A stretch of DNA of 5,370 nucleotides. Origin: Bacteroidales bacterium. Its GTDB lineage: Bacteria; Bacteroidota; Bacteroidia; Bacteroidales; P3. The position numbers and the translations under genes are program-made. Of this stretch, positions 1 to 5,370 are shown in pieces. Under the pieces are notes generated by a model. That model saw nothing but the letters and a program-made list of their open reading frames with translations, was not told the origin of the DNA and ran no database searches. The stretch lies in NCBI GenBank assembly GCA_017560705.1, contig JAFZEK010000194.1, forward strand, positions 1-5,370, in the 5' to 3' direction. Each line of letters begins with the position of its first letter. Within the stretch, counting starts at the first letter, position 1.

Positions 1-116
1 ATACAATTAATTTTTTCATTTCTACTATATATTTTAATTATTATGTCTCTTTGTAACGCTTTTTGTCGAAACCTTACGCGTAGTATGGAGAAATATTTAT
101 CTCCCGATGGCGATGG

Positions 117-158
117 AAATACATCGTGATGAAAATTTTGTTTCCTCGTGATGTATTT
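117..158. other. Imperfect 18-bp stem-loop (possible terminator or RNA structure)
   Basis: AAATACATC at 117-125 is exactly complementary to GATGTATTT at 150-158. Inside these arms the pairing continues through two G-U wobbles, G-C, A-T, one mismatch (130/145), then G-C and three A-T pairs. This gives arms 117-134 and 141-158 around a 6-base loop. On the plus strand it is followed by a moderately T-rich run (TTTTACTTTTC overlaps the 3' arm). It could be a low-GC terminator for a gene left of the window or a structured leader element. No sequence evidence decides between these. Confidence 0.45.
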
Positions 159-230
159 TACTTTTCATCTCGTAGAAAAATAAAGACTCTGAACAATAAA
201 GTAAGCAAATGCGAGTTTTATTCTAATATT

Positions 231-335
231 ATGATTCCGAAGAGATATTGCAAGATATGGAGAAGTGGAATTCTTTTGTGGTGTTTCCTTTTTCTTGTTG
301 CGTTTGGCGCAGTTAGGGTAAGAGGTGAAAGATAA
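231..335 (+). CDS. Doubtful short ORF, signal-peptide-like or single-helix peptide (34 aa)
   Basis: From the ATG at 231 the frame gives a 34-residue peptide with a basic N-terminus (KRYCKIWRSG), one hydrophobic stretch (ILLWCFLFLVAFGAV) and a short basic tail ending in RVRGER before TAA. The same frame is open further upstream, to a GTG at 126 (69 residues), but that extension runs through the hairpin and looks non-coding. It could be a small membrane peptide, the stub of an exported protein, or chance in AT-rich DNA. There is no recognisable promoter or family match, and no continuation of an exported protein after the stop, so chance is the most likely explanation. Confidence 0.15.
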   Translation: MIPKRYCKIWRSGILLWCFLFLVAFGAVRVRGER

Positions 336-375
336 TTGCTTTTTAATTGCTAGAACGTTAATTATTACGATGATG

Positions 376-412
376 TCAATGTCTTTTTGATTGTTTTTTA
401 TTATCAATGTCT
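376..412 (+). repeat. 9-bp direct repeat TCAATGTCT before cutC
   Basis: TCAATGTCT occurs at 376-384 and again at 404-412, a period of 28 bp. The second copy ends 8 bp before the cutC start codon. The spacing is close to three helical turns and could suit a paired protein-binding site. The sequence is AT-rich and the repeat is short, so coincidence is quite possible. Confidence 0.25.
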
Positions 413-420
413 AACGAAAA

Positions 421-1161
421 ATGGATTTAGAAATTTGTGTAAACTCAGTACAGTCAGCATATAATGCGAAAGCGGGTGGAGCTACTCGCATAGAACTTTG
501 TCATAATTTAAACGAAGGTGGCACTACGCCGTCATACGCTGCCATACGCTACTGTGCTCAGGAATTGAAGCTTAGAACTTACGTTCTTATACGTCCTAGG
601 GCGGGAAATTTTGTTTATTCTGATTTGGAATTTGAAGCTATATGCCAAGATGTTCAGATTTGTAAACAGCTGGGAGCGAAAGGTGTAGTGGTGGGATTTT
701 TGGATGAAAAATTTTGTGTAGATAGGGCTAAAACTGAAAAAATAGCCAACTTATGTGGCGATATGGAGCTTACTTTTCATAGGGCGTTTGATATTTGCAA
801 AGACCCCATTGGTGGCTTGGAAACTATAATAGGCTGTGGTTATAATAGAATTCTTACTTCGGGACAAAAGCTTACGGCATTGGAAGGTATGCCCTTTTTG
901 AAAGAGCTGAAAGAGAGAGCAGCCGGTCGAATAAAAATTATGGCAGGCAGTGGCATAAGTGCTACTAATGCGTTGGAGATTATAAAGACAACGGGTGTGG
1001 ATGAAATTCATGCTTCGTGTAAGAGTGTGATAGGTAGGGATGAAAATCTGCGGATGGAGCATATTTTGGATGTGTCCAACGCGGAATATACCGAAACCGA
1101 TTCGCAGTCTGTAAAATCTCTTTTGGATGTAGTGAAGAATTTTATCAATACGCAGCAATAG
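421..1161 (+). CDS. cutC: CutC family protein (copper homeostasis, TIM barrel)
   Basis: This 246-residue protein has the usual length and motif order of bacterial CutC, a cytoplasmic TIM-barrel protein. It was named for copper tolerance in E. coli, though its biochemical role remains debated. It is unrelated to the choline TMA-lyase also called CutC. Family motifs run in order: CVNSVQSA (6-13), GGATRIELC (19-27), EGGTTPSY (32-39), RPRAGNFVYSDLEFE (58-72), LTFHRAFD (117-124), RILTSG (143-148), IMAGSGI (173-179) and EIHASC (195-200). The start is fixed by the family N-terminus beginning within the first few residues; the leader is A-rich (CTAACGAAAA) with no Shine-Dalgarno. Ten cysteines (6, 27, 45, 75, 81, 99, 112, 126, 139, 200) are many for its size. 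It lies 4 bp before the permease gene, so the two are almost certainly co-transcribed. No metal-responsive operator is recognised upstream. Confidence 0.93.
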   Translation: MDLEICVNSVQSAYNAKAGGATRIELCHNLNEGGTTPSYAAIRYCAQELKLRTYVLIRPRAGNFVYSDLEFEAICQDVQICKQLGAKGVVVGFLDEKFCVDRAKTEKIANLCGDMELTFHRAFDICKDPIGGLETIIGCGYNRILTSGQKLTALEGMPFLKELKERAAGRIKIMAGSGISATNALEIIKTTGVDEIHASCKSVIGRDENLRMEHILDVSNAEYTETDSQSVKSLLDVVKNFINTQQ

Positions 1162-1165
1162 AAGT

Positions 1166-2245
1166 ATGTTTAAGTACGTTAGGAAGCGGATACTATATGG
1201 TTTTTTTGTGATGTTGGGTGTTGCCATGTTGGTCTTCTTTTTGTTCAATATACTGCCTGGCGACCCCGCACGAATGATGTTGGGGCAACGTGCCGACAAA
1301 GAGAGTATCGATATAATTAATAGAGATTTAGGAAGAGACAAGCCTCTAGGGGTGCAGTTCTTGAGCTATGTGAACGATCTATCGCCCATATCTTTCCATA
1401 AAACTGTGGATACTAGTAGCTTTCTTTATCTGGATGACCAAAAATATTCGCCATATATTCCGTTGGCTACTTTTGAAAGCTCCTCACTGGTGCTAAAATA
1501 TCCCTATTTGCGGAGGTCGTATCAGTCGAAGAGGAAGGTGTCTGAGATATTGATGGAGGCTTTTCCAAAAACGGCGTTGTTGGCGGTGGTGTCCATGGCT
1601 TTTGCCCTTGTCGTGGGCGTTTCCTTGGGCATATTCTCTGCGTTGAAAAAAGATAGTATTTTCGACAAGGCGGTGTTTGCTCTTTCGGCAGCGGGCATGT
1701 CTTTGCCGTCGTTTTTTGCGGCTATTCTTATAGCGTGGTTTTTCGCTTATAAACTAGCGGATTATACTGGACTAAATATGTTCGGAACGCTCTATTCTAT
1801 CGACGATTATGGCTGTGGTGAGTATGTAGATTTAAAGAATTTGATACTTCCAGCTATTACACTGGGGATAAGACCGTTGGCAGTAATATCGGAGCTTACA
1901 AAGAGTTCCATGCTCGAGGTGTTGTCGCAGGATTATATACGTACTGCTCGTGCTAAAGGCCTTAGCAAGGGGCGTATAATATGGAAGCATGCTTTGCGTA
2001 ATGCTTTAAATCCGGTAGTTACATCGGCGTCGGGATGGTTTGCTAGCTTGTTGGCCGGAGCTGTCTTTGTGGAATATATTTTTGACTGGAAGGGCATGGG
2101 GATAGTGATTGTGGATGGATTGGAAAAATACGATTTCCCTGTGGTGATGGGGGCTATACTATTTATATGTTGCATTCTTGTGCTTATCAACATCATTACC
2201 GATATATTATATGGCATACTTGACCCAAGAATAAGAATGAAGTAG
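1166..2245 (+). CDS. ABC transporter permease, DppB/OppB type
   Basis: This 359-residue inner-membrane protein belongs to the DppB/OppB/NikB permease family, which forms one half of the channel of peptide or nickel importers. TM1 is at about 9-29, followed by the family signature NILPGDPARMMLGQRAD (28-44). A long periplasmic loop (about 45-130) carries LSPISFH. Further helices lie at about 134-158, 165-195, 225-242, 286-306 and 326-349. The ATPase-coupling (EAA-type) loop is clear at 243-283, with SQDYIRTARAKGLSKGRI and HALRNALNPVVT. The C-terminus DILYGILDPRIR is also typical. It is slightly longer than E. coli DppB, mainly in the first loop. It starts 4 bp after cutC. A DppC-type partner, ATPases and a binding protein are absent from the window, so they must be encoded elsewhere; the substrate cannot be told from the sequence. 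The stop codon lies within the terminator stem. Confidence 0.92.
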   Translation: MFKYVRKRILYGFFVMLGVAMLVFFLFNILPGDPARMMLGQRADKESIDIINRDLGRDKPLGVQFLSYVNDLSPISFHKTVDTSSFLYLDDQKYSPYIPLATFESSSLVLKYPYLRRSYQSKRKVSEILMEAFPKTALLAVVSMAFALVVGVSLGIFSALKKDSIFDKAVFALSAAGMSLPSFFAAILIAWFFAYKLADYTGLNMFGTLYSIDDYGCGEYVDLKNLILPAITLGIRPLAVISELTKSSMLEVLSQDYIRTARAKGLSKGRIIWKHALRNALNPVVTSASGWFASLLAGAVFVEYIFDWKGMGIVIVDGLEKYDFPVVMGAILFICCILVLINIITDILYGILDPRIRMK

Positions 2246-2296
2246 CCACAGTGTTGTTTATTTTCTCAAGTGGCTACTTTGTATCTCTCTTTTTTT
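2240..2296 (+). terminator. Rho-independent-type terminator after the cutC-permease unit
   Basis: AAGTAGCCAC (2240-2249) and GTGGCTACTT (2270-2279) form a perfect 10-bp stem around a 20-base loop. The 5' arm contains the permease TAG stop codon (2243-2245). Downstream is a pyrimidine-rich run ending in seven Ts (2290-2296), although the tract directly after the stem is interrupted. The next gene is convergent and ends at 2325. On the minus strand the stem is followed by TTCATTCTTATT, so it may serve both directions. Confidence 0.75.
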
Positions 2297-2324
2297 CGTT
2301 GCTATATGGCTGATGAGTAGAACT

Positions 2325-3161
2325 CTAGTCGCAGAGGACGTAGAGGTCTTCTCGTGGGTTTAGGTATAGGATTGGCATTTCGTGGGGGTTTACTACGGTG
2401 CGGTCTTCTTGCACTCCTATAAAGTACTCCATCACGTCTTTTTCCTTTGTAGTGACGGATATTAGCATTCCAAAATGATTGGTGGCTGCGTATTCTAGTG
2501 CGTCTACATCCACGTAGTGCGATTTCTTTTCTATCAGGTGTTTTTTACAATCTACGTTCAAGTTGCCGAACATCTTGTCGAGGAATTTCATATTAGCTAT
2601 TCGTCGGGCTTTGAGAAATTCGTCGGTATAGTTTGGGGCGATGGCATGTACTAAGCTACCGTTGAAGCGTGCAAAATAGCTAGCCCATAGTAATTTATCT
2701 TTGGTCTCTTTTTTGAAATCTACGGTGAAAGCTATATTCTTCATCGTTTCGGGGTCAGAGAGTTTTTTTTGTGCCAAAAGGAATGCAGTCTTGCATTCTG
2801 AAAAATCTTTTAGCACATTTTTTCGTGCCATAGGCGACTTAGAGGTGGCGTTTTTGTCTACAGCTCCTACCACTGCTACAACGTTGAATGCCACTGGTAA
2901 AGCGGTAAGAATTTCTTTCGTTTTGCCTTTTACTGCACAGTAGGTCACATAGGTGGAGCATGTTATACTGTTTTTTATTTTCTTTAGTTCCTGCTCGGCT
3001 TGTTCAGTGGTTTCTATGGTATATTTAGGATCAGCTATACGCAATAGTATCAGTCCCTTTCTAAGTATGTTCGACAAAAACATAGCATGGGACAATACCA
3101 CTTCCACACTAGAATAATCGGCGATGTATGCCGCTATATATTGTTCTTTTTTTTCTGCCAT
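2325..3161 (-). CDS. Two-domain universal stress protein (Usp)-like protein
   Basis: This 278-residue cytoplasmic protein has the size of a tandem Usp protein, with two halves at about 1-135 and 141-278. The first half has the Usp-like order of a beta strand (QYIAAYIADYSS), a long helix, a second strand (GLILLRIADP), a spacer helix, then FNVVAVVGAVDKN. The second half ends with FGMLISVTTKEKD and MPILYLNPREDLYVLCD, the closing strand and tail I associate with Bacteroidota Usp-like proteins. The ATP-binding G-x2-G-x9-G-S/T motif of classical Usp domains is not intact in either half: VGAVDKNATSKSPMARKNVL (98-117) has only the first glycine. ATP binding is therefore unlikely, and a stress function is a family guess. 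The start is supported by a purine-rich AAGAAAGAG immediately before the ATG. It is convergent with the permease gene and divergent from the lipoprotein gene. No TAnnTTTG promoter facing this gene was found. Confidence 0.72.
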   Translation of the reverse strand: MAEKKEQYIAAYIADYSSVEVVLSHAMFLSNILRKGLILLRIADPKYTIETTEQAEQELKKIKNSITCSTYVTYCAVKGKTKEILTALPVAFNVVAVVGAVDKNATSKSPMARKNVLKDFSECKTAFLLAQKKLSDPETMKNIAFTVDFKKETKDKLLWASYFARFNGSLVHAIAPNYTDEFLKARRIANMKFLDKMFGNLNVDCKKHLIEKKSHYVDVDALEYAATNHFGMLISVTTKEKDVMEYFIGVQEDRTVVNPHEMPILYLNPREDLYVLCD

Positions 3162-3474
3162 CTCTTTCTTGAAAATTTCTATCTAAAACGTGGTTATAAT
3201 TAATTTATTTTGTGCTACTTCTAAATTTCCCCTCTCCTTGGGTTGCTGTTGCTTTTCTGTTCTGCTGTTATGGCGGATATTTTTCTATTTTTTATTGCTG
3301 ATTGCCATTGTAATGTCGTTGTAGTACAGTCTATTGTCTTTTGTCTAAATGGTCTTCCAAAGCTGTGTTGTTGTCTTTTTTTTGTTTACATGTTATCAAT
3401 ATGAATAAAAAGTCGTATCTTTGAAAAACGAATGAAATAAGAGATAGAGATACAAATAATTATATAACAGTAAT
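3162..3474. other. Divergent intergenic region (313 bp)
   Basis: This spacer separates the minus-strand Usp-like gene from the plus-strand lipoprotein gene, so it should carry both promoters. I recognise one rightward -7 element at 3416-3423 (listed separately). The centre (about 3240-3385) is T/G-rich on the plus strand with repeated TTGCTG, TTGTC and TTGTT words, but it shows no strong hairpin, tRNA or reading frame. AATTAATT near 3200 is a simple AT palindrome. A small RNA cannot be excluded, but nothing in the sequence supports one. Confidence 0.55.
3416..3423 (+). promoter_or_regulatory. Bacteroidota-type -7 promoter element for the lipoprotein gene
   Basis: TATCTTTG matches the TAnnTTTG -7 consensus of the Bacteroidota primary sigma factor exactly. 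The expected -33 TTTG is weak: at a spacing of 21 bases there is only TGTT (3391-3394), while the nearest true TTTG (3381-3384) is 31 bases away. Transcription would start at about 3428-3432, giving a leader of about 45 bases before the ATG at 3475. The leader is A-rich (GAGATAGAGATACAAATAAT). Confidence 0.6.
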
Positions 3475-5130
3475 ATGAGCAAGTTTCAGATGAGTGGCAA
3501 AATATTTTTGATGGCAGTAGCAGCTGTTTTTTCTCTAGCAGCTGTGTCTTGTGCTAGCGTTGGCTACCCCGAAGGGGGTGAGGTGGACCGCACGCCGCCA
3601 AAGTCACTTACCTCTTCGCCTGATAATGGAACAACGAATTTTTCCTCAGCCGAAATAAAAATTATTTTCGACGAGTATGTGCAGCTTAAAAATGTCAGCG
3701 ATAATGTGTTGATTTCTCCTCCTTTTGCCCAAAAACCTGAGATAACGGCAAACGGAAAAAATGTGCAAATAAAAATTAAAGACACATTAAGGGAAAATAC
3801 TACCTATCTCTTTCAGTTTAAGGATGCTGTGGCCGATGTGAATGAGGGCAATCTTTTGCCGTCGTTCGACTATGTGTTTTCCACCGGCGACGCTCACGAC
3901 AGTTTGGTGGCCGACGGTAGGGTGGTGGACGCTCTTTCACTGAAGCCCGAAGAAAATATATATGTGTATCTTTACGACGACTTTTCCGATTCCGCAGTGG
4001 CGAAAATGAACCCTGCTTATTTGACCAAGACTGACAAAAACGGCTATTTTAAGCTGAAATATCTTGCCGATAGAAAGTATAAGATACTGGCTCTTAGCGA
4101 CTCCGATAAGAGTGGAACGTACAATAACAGCACCGAAAAGCTTGGTTTTCTGTTCGATACTATTACTCCATTGCCCGACGACACTAGCCGTGCTCCGATG
4201 TGTAAAATGATAAGAACTTTTGTGCAAAAAACAGATGTTCAGCGTGTTGCTAGTAGCAATATGACAGAAAAAGGCAAAGCTAAAATAACAACCATTTTAC
4301 CGATGGTTAACCCTAAAATCACTTCATTGTCTGGCGATGTGGTGACATATTTGAATGCCTCGAGCGACACTCTGCTTGTGTGGGCTAAGCAGCCTAGCGA
4401 CTCCCTCACCATTTGGTTGAAAGATACAACGGGTATAAACGACACTATTAAATTGCGTATTTTCAAGACAAAACGTGGTACAACGCCTCTAGTATCTACC
4501 AATGCCAAGGGCTCTTTGCCGTATTTCGACACGGTGCGGTTCGCCTTTGCCAATCCCGTGGATTCTGTGGTTGCCGACAGCTGTCTAGTATTCATAAAAT
4601 CCGATGCCGATAGTTTGTGTCTACCTATTGTTTTTGAGGACGATACGAGACTGAAAGCTCACCTTGATTTTAAGCTGAAACCCGAAACAACTTACAAAAT
4701 TACGTTGCCAAAAAACTCCATTTTCGACATATACGGCACTACCAACGATACTCTGCAGTTTACTGCTAAAACCACTTCGCCAGCCGACTATGGCACTATA
4801 AAAATAACCCTAGTTCCAGTTGCCGAAACCAATTTCTATATCGTTCAGTTGCTGATGGATAACGATAAAATAGTGGCTGAAAAAACTATGGACGCTAGTT
4901 CGCAAACTGCCGTAGTGTTCAACAATTTGAAAGCGGGTAAATATACCGTTAGGGTCATTGCCGACGCCAACAAGAACAGAAAATGGGACTTTGGTAGCTA
5001 TTGGGAACACCTGCAGCCCGAAACTGTCTATTACCTGCCTAAAGTTCTGGAACTTAGAAGCAGTTGGGACATGGAAGAACTGTTGGATTTGAACGATTCT
5101 GACAGTCAGCAGGTAAGAGCAGCTAAATAG
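3475..5130 (+). CDS. Ig-like (Big_5/SbsA-type) domain lipoprotein
   Basis: This 551-residue predicted lipoprotein begins with a signal peptide (about 1-25; basic K3/K9, hydrophobic core 10-24). It ends in the lipobox AVSC, with the lipidated cysteine at 26. After the GYPEGGEVDRTPPK linker comes a Big_5-type Ig-like domain (about 40-138: SSPDNGTTNFSSAEIKIIFD through FDYVFSTG). Next is a carboxypeptidase-regulatory-like beta-sandwich (about 143-235, with TKTDKNGYFKLKYL). A second Big_5-like segment lies at about 350-433 (DTVRFAFANPVDSV to FTAKTTSP). The C-terminal module (about 437-551) has LKAGKYTVRVIADANKNRKWDFGSYW, cited here as residues L484-G486 onward, with an acidic/Asn turn at 497-505. 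No enzyme motif is seen, so the function is unknown; an envelope scaffold or adhesive role is only a guess. No acidic export signal follows Cys26, so surface display is not predicted. Start: the ATG at 3475 is preferred over the one at 3490 because it adds a positive charge. kdsA follows 79 bp downstream without a visible terminator. Confidence 0.85.
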   Translation: MSKFQMSGKIFLMAVAAVFSLAAVSCASVGYPEGGEVDRTPPKSLTSSPDNGTTNFSSAEIKIIFDEYVQLKNVSDNVLISPPFAQKPEITANGKNVQIKIKDTLRENTTYLFQFKDAVADVNEGNLLPSFDYVFSTGDAHDSLVADGRVVDALSLKPEENIYVYLYDDFSDSAVAKMNPAYLTKTDKNGYFKLKYLADRKYKILALSDSDKSGTYNNSTEKLGFLFDTITPLPDDTSRAPMCKMIRTFVQKTDVQRVASSNMTEKGKAKITTILPMVNPKITSLSGDVVTYLNASSDTLLVWAKQPSDSLTIWLKDTTGINDTIKLRIFKTKRGTTPLVSTNAKGSLPYFDTVRFAFANPVDSVVADSCLVFIKSDADSLCLPIVFEDDTRLKAHLDFKLKPETTYKITLPKNSIFDIYGTTNDTLQFTAKTTSPADYGTIKITLVPVAETNFYIVQLLMDNDKIVAEKTMDASSQTAVVFNNLKAGKYTVRVIADANKNRKWDFGSYWEHLQPETVYYLPKVLELRSSWDMEELLDLNDSDSQQVRAAK

Positions 5131-5209
5131 TGAACAAGGAAAAACGACTGAAAGATTTGTTTGCAATAAGATAGAAAAAACACTATAAAACGATAAAAGA
5201 CAGATAATT

Positions 5210-5370
5210 ATGATGTATCCAAATATACCCAATCTGAGACACACCGACACTGGTAATTTTTTCCTCATTGCAGGTCCGTGTGTCATAGAAGACGAAACTA
5301 CTCCGCTAGCCATTGCTGAGCGTCTTGCAGATATAACAGACAGACTTAGAGTGCCTTTTGCTTTCAAAGC
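5210..5370 (+). CDS. kdsA: 3-deoxy-8-phosphooctulonate synthase (Kdo-8-P synthase), N-terminal part
   Basis: Fifty-three codons plus two bases are visible before the window edge; the complete enzyme is about 260-285 residues. KdsA condenses phosphoenolpyruvate with arabinose-5-phosphate to Kdo-8-phosphate in the cytoplasm, the committed step toward the Kdo of LPS. The visible part has NFFLIAGPCVIEDE (16-29), the first barrel strand, and PFAFKA (48-53), the second strand with its PEP-binding lysine. VIE after AGPC and the FKA ending favour KdsA over the related DAHP synthases. Cys24 of AGPC is where metal-dependent KdsA enzymes have their metal ligand; the E. coli type has Asn. ATG 5210 is followed directly by a second ATG at 5213, and either could be used. 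The 79-bp gap upstream has TTTG (5160-5163), then 20 bases, then TATAAAAC, a poor promoter match, so co-transcription with the lipoprotein gene is plausible. Confidence 0.9.
   Translation, partial: MMYPNIPNLRHTDTGNFFLIAGPCVIEDETTPLAIAERLADITDRLRVPFAFK

Larger units (their letters stand above)
1..420. other. AT-rich intergenic region upstream of cutC
   Basis: No convincing protein gene is visible here on either strand. Reading frames in this stretch are short, rich in rare or basic residues, and match no family I recognise. Three structures stand out and are listed separately: a strong imperfect hairpin at 117-158, a doubtful short frame at 231-335, and a 9-bp direct repeat at 376-384/404-412. 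A clear TAnnTTTG promoter element for cutC is not visible. The nearest partial match is TCTTTTTG at 382-389, one mismatch from the consensus and without a good -33 partner. Whatever lies to the left of base 1 cannot be seen. Confidence 0.6.

Noticed and set aside
85..129. Short frame reading MEKYLSPDGDGNTS, resembling the start of secreted beta-helix or gliding-type domains
   Set aside because: It stops after 14 residues and no other frame continues a matching domain; it overlaps the hairpin. Too short to call a gene fragment.
159..166. TACTTTTC with TTTG 18 bases upstream as a possible promoter
   Set aside because: One mismatch at the final G of TAnnTTTG, short spacing, and it overlaps the hairpin arm; it is also about 255 bp from cutC.
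165..407. 80-residue minus-strand frame
   Set aside because: Low-complexity composition rich in Ile, Lys and Asn, no family resemblance, no promoter; typical of chance in AT-rich DNA.
751..1341. 196-residue minus-strand frame across the cutC/permease junction
   Set aside because: It is antisense to two well-supported genes and shows no recognisable domain; a shadow of their codon use.
3270..3308. ATGGC/GCCAT inverted repeat in the divergent spacer
   Set aside because: Only 5 bp with a loop of about 29 bases; expected by chance.
5131..5209. Search for a terminator between the lipoprotein gene and kdsA
   Set aside because: No stem followed by a T-run is present, so none is annotated.
4810..5367. 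185-residue minus-strand frame across the lipoprotein/kdsA junction
   Set aside because: Antisense to the conserved lipoprotein C-terminus and the KdsA N-terminus, without its own family resemblance.

Overview
The window looks like chromosomal DNA of a Gram-negative Bacteroidota, probably Bacteroidales-like. Four things support this: the absence of clear Shine-Dalgarno sequences, with A-rich leaders instead; a TAnnTTTG-type -7 promoter element before one gene; a Bacteroidota-style lipoprotein with SbsA-type Ig-like (Big_5) domains; and the protein types seen in the degenerate tandem Usp-like gene and the DppB-like permease. The genus cannot be fixed from this stretch. All four complete genes are intact, and the fifth runs off the right edge.

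Layout: bases 1-420 hold no convincing gene. They contain a strong imperfect hairpin (117-158), a doubtful short reading frame that looks like a signal peptide or single membrane helix (231-335), and a short direct repeat just before the first gene. A tight two-gene plus-strand unit follows: cutC (421-1161), then 4 bp later a DppB/OppB-type ABC transporter permease (1166-2245). It ends at a 10-bp perfect stem-loop that includes the permease stop codon. A convergent minus-strand gene (2325-3161) encodes a 278-residue two-domain Usp-like protein whose nucleotide-binding glycine motifs are degraded. A 313-bp divergent intergenic region (3162-3474) carries a recognisable -7 element facing right. 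It leads to a 551-residue Ig-like-domain lipoprotein (3475-5130) and, 79 bp later, the start of kdsA (5210 to the edge), the Kdo-8-phosphate synthase of LPS biosynthesis.

The right half has an envelope theme (outer-membrane-type lipoprotein plus Kdo synthesis) and the two genes may be co-transcribed, because no terminator is visible between them. The left half is a putative metal-homeostasis/TIM-barrel protein coupled to a lone peptide/nickel-type permease whose ATPase, second permease and binding protein are not in the window. I see no mobile element, CRISPR array, rRNA or tRNA. I found no evidence for a wholly new biological system; the findings below are modest leads.
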